Below, one piece after another: positions 61,801 to 64,000 of a stretch of DNA of 64,000 nt. The translations under genes were made by a program, and so were the position numbers. Source of the stretch: Punctularia strigosozonata HHB-11173 SS5 (lineage: Eukaryota; Basidiomycota; Agaricomycetes; Corticiales; Punctulariaceae); NCBI RefSeq assembly GCF_000264995.1, contig NW_006767438.1, positions 901,784 through 965,783 on the forward strand. The letters are read 5' to 3'. The notes below the pieces were generated by a model. That model was not told the origin of the DNA and ran no database searches. It saw only the letters and a list, made by a program, of their open reading frames with translations. Every line of letters starts with the position of its first letter. Positions within the stretch are counted from its first letter, which is position 1.

Positions 61801-62478
61801 GAGTCAAAGCCCGATGGATCACTTACGTGGCTTGAAGGCATTGAGCGGGTAGGTATACCGAGTGGGAACGTTATGGACACTGATTAATACCGTTGATGCT
61901 GACTCCTGGGTGCGCTGAGAGTAGCCGCCTGCATAGCATACATGGCCGATTTGGCAGTGCTTGCGAGCTTTATATATACGCGCAGTGCCATCTAAGCCGG
62001 AGGAACGCCCAGGGTGTCCGTGTGTGTCGGCTGAGCGCTCCGTTTCAACATGGAATTTGATCCTGTAGGTTAGTTCACAAGCTGCGCGCTCAGTTCAAGT
62101 TTTATGGTCGGGCGACGGTCATTGATGGAGTGTGGCGGTGGTGATATAGCCATGACAAAACTATAGGTATAGTGCCTTTGCGCAGACGCGATCAGTGTGC
62201 CGTGAAGGATGAAGGGAGCCCGCAGATCCTACTCCGAGCGCATCGGAGAAGCACACCATATCGGACATGCCGCAAGGGAAGGAGCAATTAGTGCAGAAAA
62301 AATGTGGTACATGCTCGAGAGAGGGCCTCCACGCATTGCTGTGATCGCGGACTCCGATAAAGCTCGGATGAGGCAGGAGGCGCGATCACGTGCAACCGTG
62401 CCTTGGATAATAGGGGCCATCCAACGCGAGGCCGCCTTTCATCGCTTCCTATTGCTCGAACCACTGGTGGAATCTGCT
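58877..62478. other. 3.6-kb region without recognised gene
   Basis: The longest frame is on the minus strand at 59951-60565 (204 codons), without known motif. A TATA-like gcataaaagcc occurs near 61181 but opens no good frame. Three GSS-coding segments with the shared string gggtagct occur near 59670, 59907 and 60190 on the plus strand. They might be traces of one low-complexity protein, but no exon chain holds. Confidence 0.45.
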
Positions 62479-64000
62479 ATGGCCAGAAATAACAAACGCT
62501 CGAAAAGGTCCAAGCATTATATTGATCCATTGCAGTTAAAGCCTTTCGTCAGTGCGGCCGAACAGGACGCGTTCTACACGATCATAGCCGACACGGGCGG
62601 AAACTGGGACATCATAGTCACCGTGCTCTGTTCCTACTTCGAGATCCCGCCGCTGACAAAGCGACGGGGACTCAAGCAGATCCACGAGAACTTTGAAACG
62701 CTGTATGGCCGCCTTGATGCTGTGTACAAGGTATACGAGGAGGAAGGGAAGGAGATGGTGCTGGGTGGCATTATTGGAATCTTCGCGAAGATGTGCTCCG
62801 ACGCTCTCCTTCGTGACAAGCTGTTTGAGAAAGGTACGTCTGACATGCAGAATTGAAATCTACAACACTCACATGTTTCAAGTCTTCTCTTGAGGATGAT
62901 GTCTCTCCTCGATTCCGACGTATGCCGGGTTAGTCCACCCCTTTGCCTGACTCTCGCCACGTTATTAATGTAAATACCATCAGCACGTCGTCCTGCTGTC
63001 GCTGGCCAGCATGACCCATCTCTCAGGTCATCATACACACATCCAGATCGCTTGCTATGCCCGGAGGCTCGTTGATCTCGTTAAGACACGCCCAGATGAC
63101 GCGAAGACACAAGAGCTATGCATAGTCGTCTTGGGGCACGTGGTATCAACCGTGACTTTGGATGGAGACAACGCGGTTGAAATCCTCGAGGATATCGATA
63201 TCACGGAGACAATCCGAGTACTGCTCGAAGCCGCCCGAAAGCCAAAAAGTTCCGCCTATCTCATCAGCCATGCGTTGCTTCTCATCCAAAACGCAACGTG
63301 GAACTGTCTAAAGGCGAGAACTGGCGCATATAATGCATTATGGCACGCAGCTGAGGCCGTGTTTGTCAGGAATACGAGAAGAATCCATCCGCGAGAAGGT
63401 TTATCACCGCATTCTTGCGGAGTGACGATATTAGCGCCCGAGCTGGAGCCCTCGGCTCACTCATACGTTTGCACGCTCATGCAGGTGAAGATGACGCGCC
63501 CAAACATAACTCTGAGGTTTTCGAAGCCGCGATGTCCTCCCGCGCCTGGCCTCCTCACATCAACGATGCCTTCATGAGGTATGGTCCAACGAAGTGTGAA
63601 ACCTTTATCATGTTCAATGCCATGAACGAGAATCAAGCTCTCCTGTACGAGACCCTCTGCGACTCCCCGGATTTCTACGCAATCGGTAAAAAGCTGGTAC
63701 GATCTCATTCTCGCTCGTGTATAAAGTCCTTGCTCACACTCACCTGCATAGGTTAACGTCATATTAGCTACTGATCTCGACTCGGATGCGGAACTGGAGG
63801 ATGACGGGACGTGGTCGCCACCGTTCAAAATGTGGTCGGACGTTCTGGTATGTGCGACGAGCTCGTTGTTTATCTGATACTACCTGACAGGATATTGTCG
63901 GAGCCAGCTCATCGCCGCAAAAGCCATCCGAGAGAAGGGGAAACGAAACGAAGCGTACTTGGCGGATATTCTCGAAGTCCAGTACTCCTTCCTACGCCAG
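62479..64000 (+). CDS. ARM/TPR-like MYND family protein (copy 4), cut by window end
   Basis: The start by homology is ATG 62479 (MARNNKRSKRSK); an in-frame ATG at 62209 would add 90 residues not seen in the paralogs. Exon 1 matches the family (GLKQIHENFETLYGRLDAV, GGIIGIFAKMCSDALLRDKLFEKG). Later exons cover the armadillo-like region (EYEKNPSARRF, WPPHINDAF, KYG-like RYGPTKCETF). The middle segment (AIREKGKRNEAYLADILEV) reaches the window edge; the MYND part lies outside. Two oddities: the acceptor before exon 2 reads ttcaag|tctt and puts that exon out of frame, where the paralogs have ag|gt. The intron after NCLK appears to use a GC donor. It may be functional with another splice choice or a decaying copy. 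Confidence 0.65.

Noticed and set aside
1-64000. LTR retroelements, Polinton-like elements, CRISPR arrays and bacterial-type operons
   Set aside because: No paired long terminal repeats, reverse transcriptase, integrase or capsid motifs were seen, and there are no regularly spaced repeats or ribosome-binding-site-led gene strings.

Overview
The window looks like nuclear DNA of a filamentous basidiomycete, most likely an Agaricomycete with a Polyporales-like gene style. Genes are broken by many short introns (about 50-60 bp, GT...AG, a few GC...AG). Coding DNA is GC-rich, genes lie on both strands with no operons, and several protein families seen here (ARM/TPR-like MYND proteins, a WW-like membrane protein, microsomal P450s) are typical of mushroom-forming fungi. 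I assembled exon structures by hand from reading frame, splice signals and family motifs. No tRNA, rRNA, CRISPR array or complete transposon was recognised.

Layout. 1-5.4 kb: short repeats, a small secreted cysteine-rich protein (1543-2004), an MYND-finger gene (copy 1, minus), a dispersed repeat ending in a tetranucleotide array, a 44-bp perfect palindrome and a relic of a FAD enzyme. 6-9 kb: a multi-pass membrane protein and an unrecognised basic protein, separated by three near-perfect hairpins within 290 bp. 9.8-19.2 kb: a metabolic-looking stretch with a short-chain dehydrogenase, a WW-like membrane protein and two divergent cytochrome P450s. 19.5-26.1 kb: two tandem MYND genes (copy 2 frameshifted, copy 3 intact) and a minimal FHA-domain protein. 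27.7-32.3 kb: a bZIP transcription factor convergent with an acyl-CoA thioesterase-like gene. 32.3-41.7 kb: a gene-poor stretch leading to a bHLH transcription factor (41705-43854). 43.9-48.9 kb: gene-poor, with a 540-base assembly gap. 48.9-58.9 kb: housekeeping genes: a PPxY/coiled-coil protein, a RUS/DUF647 protein with a 10-nt microexon, an oxysterol-binding protein, a mitochondrial Mrs2-type magnesium channel and a small conserved protein of unknown function. 58.9-62.5 kb: nothing recognised. 62.5 kb to the end: MYND copy 4, cut by the window edge.

The most distinctive content is the lineage-type expansion of the ARM/TPR-like MYND family (four members on both strands, at least one decaying) and the group of long, perfect, short-loop inverted repeats. 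The transporter, lipid-transfer, RUS, bZIP and bHLH genes look like conserved core genes. The repeats, relics and MYND copies mark the more fluid parts.
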